26,859 nt of DNA from Methylopumilus sp036567085 (GTDB lineage: Bacteria > Pseudomonadota > Gammaproteobacteria > Burkholderiales > Methylophilaceae): the NCBI GenBank assembly GCA_036567085.1, contig DATCVG010000024.1, positions 1 through 26,859 on the forward strand, in the 5' to 3' direction. The position numbers and the translations under genes are program-made. The stretch's first letter is position 1; every line of letters starts with the position of its first letter. A model generated the notes under the pieces. That model saw nothing but the letters and a program-made list of their open reading frames with translations, ran no database searches and was not told where the DNA came from. This document shows, one piece after another, positions 24,395-26,859 of the stretch.

Positions 24395-26023
24395 ATGATG
24401 ATACCCGCTCGCAAAACAGTCCAATCTCCGGAAAATCACAATGGCTTATATGCCTCGATAGACCTAGGCTCTAACAGCTTTCGAATGATGATTGCAAAAG
24501 TCAATTATCTACCTACCGGTATTCAATTTCAAACCATCGACACCTTAAGAGATACCGTCAGACTTGCTGGAGGACTTAATCAAGATAATGAATTAAGTGA
24601 AGAGTCAACAACAAAAGCGCTTGCAGCTATTTTAAGATTTGGCGACCGATTAAGAAGCTTTAGCCCTAATCAAGTCGTTGCCGTGGCTACGAATACCTTC
24701 CGTGTCGCTCGAAATGCTAAAAAATTTGTCGATGAAGCGGAAAAGCTTTTGGGCTTTCCGATTGATGTCATCTCAGGTAATGAAGAAGCTAGGCTTATCT
24801 ACATTGGAGCCTCATATATCGCGCCCATGTGTGTTGGCAAAAGGCTCGTCTTTGATATTGGCGGTGGTTCGACTGAAATCATAATCGGTGACGGCCATGA
24901 ACCGAAGCTTTTGGAGTCGCGTCCTATAGGGTGCGTTTCTTTTAGCCAAAGATTTTTTTCGGAAGGTATCATCGATGAAGAGAATTTCAAAGCTGCTCAG
25001 AATGCTGCTTTAAAAGAAATTAAAGCGATCGCACCTTTCTATCGGAAAATGGGTTGGGAACAAGCGATAGGCTCCTCGGGAACAGCCAGAGCTATTGCAG
25101 AACTTATTGCACTCAATGGATTAAGTGGTGAACTGCACAATCTTCCTGTTGAAGAAACAGGCGGGATTATCACACGTCATGGCTTAGAGTTACTTAAAAA
25201 AAACTTACTTGAAACAAAACATATCGAACGATTAAGCTTATTAGGTTTAAAAGCGGATCGTAAGCCTGTATTGCCCGGAGGCCTTGCTATTATGATCGCA
25301 GCCTTTGAAGAGTTAGGCATTGAGCATATGGAAATTACGGAAGCCGCCCTTCTTTTTGGCTCGCTTCATCATCTCTATAATCAATCTACGAATGGTGCCA
25401 ATAATAAGAAAAAGGGTATTCTTAAAACACTGTTTAATGCGATTGGTAAACTAGAAAATATCGATACGAGACATGGCCTTATCGAGCAATTAGGTAAACG
25501 TTTTAATGTAGACGAAGCACAATTTAAACGGGTCAGTCAAACGGCTGATTTTTTTCTAGATCAATTACCTAGCTTTAAAAAAGAAGACAGAGAAAATAAT
25601 CGTAAGCTATTAACTTGGGCATCATTCCTTCATGAAATTGGCTTAGCTGTATCACGCGCTGATTACCAAAAACATTCTGCTTACATTATATCGCATGCTG
25701 ATTTGCCGGGTTTTTCAAGGCTAGATCAGGCAAGACTTGCAGGGCTTGTATTAGGTCATAACGGTAAACTCAATAAACTTCCTATCAGCCCTGGTTATAT
25801 CGATTGGCACTTGTTATTTTGCTTAAGGCTAGCACATGTCGTTTCTAGAAAAAGAGAAAATGCAGCGCTACCTCTTATCGAGGTGGAACAAAATCCTAAA
25901 GGATTTAAATTACGAATTTCTAAGGCTTGGTTAGAAAAAAATCCATTCATTCAATTCGGACTCAACAAGGAAGCATCCGACTGGAAAAAAATTGAATGGA
26001 AGTATGAGATAGAGCTCTACTAA
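24395..26023 (+). CDS. ppx: Exopolyphosphatase Ppx/GppA family
   Basis: Ppx removes terminal phosphates from polyphosphate; the related GppA also hydrolyses pppGpp, so both activities are possible. The ASKHA-fold phosphate-binding motifs are YASIDLGSNSFRMMIAK (19-35) and LVFDIGGGSTEIIIGDG (151-167). The probable catalytic glutamate is in SGNEEARLIYIG (E130/E131), with GSSGTARAIAELI after it. The C-terminal half carries the HD-like domain (LLTWASFLHEIGLAVSRADY, ISHADLPGFSRL, LVLGHNGK). Length 542 is slightly above E. coli PPX (513). Two adjacent ATGs (24395, 24398) could start it, with no Shine-Dalgarno. Its stop overlaps that of the facing glycosyltransferase by 4 bases. Confidence 0.94.
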   Translation: MMIPARKTVQSPENHNGLYASIDLGSNSFRMMIAKVNYLPTGIQFQTIDTLRDTVRLAGGLNQDNELSEESTTKALAAILRFGDRLRSFSPNQVVAVATNTFRVARNAKKFVDEAEKLLGFPIDVISGNEEARLIYIGASYIAPMCVGKRLVFDIGGGSTEIIIGDGHEPKLLESRPIGCVSFSQRFFSEGIIDEENFKAAQNAALKEIKAIAPFYRKMGWEQAIGSSGTARAIAELIALNGLSGELHNLPVEETGGIITRHGLELLKKNLLETKHIERLSLLGLKADRKPVLPGGLAIMIAAFEELGIEHMEITEAALLFGSLHHLYNQSTNGANNKKKGILKTLFNAIGKLENIDTRHGLIEQLGKRFNVDEAQFKRVSQTADFFLDQLPSFKKEDRENNRKLLTWASFLHEIGLAVSRADYQKHSAYIISHADLPGFSRLDQARLAGLVLGHNGKLNKLPISPGYIDWHLLFCLRLAHVVSRKRENAALPLIEVEQNPKGFKLRISKAWLEKNPFIQFGLNKEASDWKKIEWKYEIELY

Positions 26024-26859
26024 ATTGTGCTTTTGGCACTGCCAATTCTAGTATTGGTATATCTTGTGAGTGATGTTTTTTGTGTGATGACATGCTTATA
26101 GAATTTAGCCACTTTTTTAGCTAAGACATCAGCACCCCATTTCTCTCTTGCGTATTGTCTCCCCTTTTTTCCAATGCTTTCACGTTTTGAGGGGTCAGAT
26201 AAAAGCATACTCACTTTATCTGCAAAATCATAAATATCATCTTTTGCGATTAACGTTCCCTCGCCTTCGATAAGTATGGATTTAGTTCCAAGCTCTGCTA
26301 ATGCAACGACAGGGGTTCCTTGAGCCATAGCCTCTAAAAGCACTAAACCTTGAGTCTCACTCTTAGATGCAAAGACAAATACATCAGCCGCCTTATAACA
26401 AGCAATAAGCTCATGACTGCGATCTAAGTATCCAATCATTTTTACTTTATTCTCGAGACCTAATCTCGCGATCGATGCCTTAATAGATTCTTCTGCTGGA
26501 CCCTCACCAGTAATCACCAATAAAGCATCAGGATGCTTTTGAATTAACTCCACATGCATTTCAAGTAAGAACTCAATATTTTTTTCATGGGCGACCCTGC
26601 CTACAAATAAAAGCATTGGTTGTGCTAATGGAATGTCATGACTGATTCGGAAAGACTCTCCATCGACCTTGGCAAAACTTGACTCATCTAAACCTGTAGC
26701 CACCACTTCTGCAGATGTCTTAATGCCATATGCTTTTAATACATCCAACATGGGTTTTGATGGCGAGATAATACCGTCAACTGCATTACATTGTCTTCTC
26801 GATATAGTTCTTGCAAGCTTTCTAGAAATAAATTGTGGGATAAAGGGTAAATAATGATG
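26020..26859 (-). CDS. Glycosyltransferase family 4 protein (5' end cut by window edge)
   Basis: The minus-strand frame is open from the right edge, so the N-terminus lies outside. The visible part begins HHYLPFIPQFISRKLARTIS and continues past an internal ATG at 26751. About 279 residues are seen, mostly the C-terminal GT-B Rossmann domain: LLFVGRVAHEKNIEFLLEMH, VITGEGPAEESIK, MIGYLDRSHELIACYKAADV, and the GT4 acid motif in SKSETQGLVLLEAMAQGTPV (E-x7-E). Such enzymes transfer sugar from a nucleotide-sugar to a lipid or polysaccharide. The pattern is like diacylglycerol glucosyltransferases and mannosyltransferases, but the acceptor cannot be told. A basic, polar tail of about 20 residues ends the protein. 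Confidence 0.88.
   Translation of the reverse strand, partial: HHYLPFIPQFISRKLARTISRRQCNAVDGIISPSKPMLDVLKAYGIKTSAEVVATGLDESSFAKVDGESFRISHDIPLAQPMLLFVGRVAHEKNIEFLLEMHVELIQKHPDALLVITGEGPAEESIKASIARLGLENKVKMIGYLDRSHELIACYKAADVFVFASKSETQGLVLLEAMAQGTPVVALAELGTKSILIEGEGTLIAKDDIYDFADKVSMLLSDPSKRESIGKKGRQYAREKWGADVLAKKVAKFYKHVITQKTSLTRYTNTRIGSAKSTI

Noticed and set aside
1..26859. Mobile elements, CRISPR arrays, tRNA or rRNA genes, phage genes, toxin-antitoxin or defence systems
   Set aside because: None seen on reading. Nearly all sequence is covered by recognisable core genes, and the gaps are short.

Overview
This window looks like core chromosome of a streamlined, AT-rich betaproteobacterium. 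My best guess is Methylophilaceae (a Methylopumilus/OM43/Methylotenera-like methylotroph), inferred from gene order and composition rather than from any search. The layout recalls the E. coli and Pseudomonas chromosomes: nadB divergent from an rpoE-rseABC-mucD operon, then lepA-lepB-rnc-era-recO-pdxJ, and elsewhere suhB divergent from trmJ followed by isc genes. Genes are very tightly packed. I see no insertion sequences, phage genes, CRISPR array, tRNA or rRNA. No gene-free stretch exceeds about 215 bases.

Region 1 (1-5445, minus strand) is one operon reading lepA, lepB, rnc, era, recO, pdxJ. It serves translation, protein export, RNA processing, ribosome assembly, recombination repair and vitamin B6 synthesis. 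Junctions overlap or abut (ATGA, TAATG, TAA directly followed by GTG), and pdxJ runs off the left edge. A 14-bp-stem terminator (5478-5509) separates it from region 2 (5556-9496, minus strand), the envelope-stress operon rpoE-rseA-rseB-rseC-mucD: sigma E, its anti-sigma factor and regulator, RseC, and a periplasmic HtrA protease.

Region 3 (9711-13331, plus strand) holds nadB, a SlyD-type prolyl isomerase and a poorly understood pair. The pair is a small exported protein with a C-terminal LPAGG-membrane-helix-basic tail, and a lipoprotein with a papain/C39-like cysteine peptidase domain plus TPRs. A strong terminator-like hairpin sits over the apparent start of the peptidase gene. suhB (minus) follows, convergent with the peptidase gene.

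Region 4 (14238-22190, plus strand) holds trmJ, cysE and the complete iron-sulfur cluster operon iscR, an extra cysteine desulfurase, iscS, iscU, iscA, hscB, hscA, fdx. A 22/25 match to the IscR type 1 operator overlaps a strong promoter and begins at the last base of cysE. CysE feeds cysteine synthesis, IscS extracts the sulfur, IscU is the scaffold, HscB/HscA release the cluster, and Fdx supplies electrons.

Region 5 (22187-26859) holds ppk (minus) and ppx (plus), making and degrading polyphosphate, transcribed apart from a 93-base gap with one apparent Pho box facing each gene. A partial GT4 glycosyltransferase (minus) ends against ppx. Both convergent pairs here (fdx/ppk, ppx/glycosyltransferase) overlap by 4 bases at their stop codons.

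Most of the window is ordinary housekeeping DNA. The points most worth following are the paired Pho boxes, the tandem desulfurases, the IscR operator, and the LPAGG protein/cysteine peptidase pair with its terminator over the start codon.
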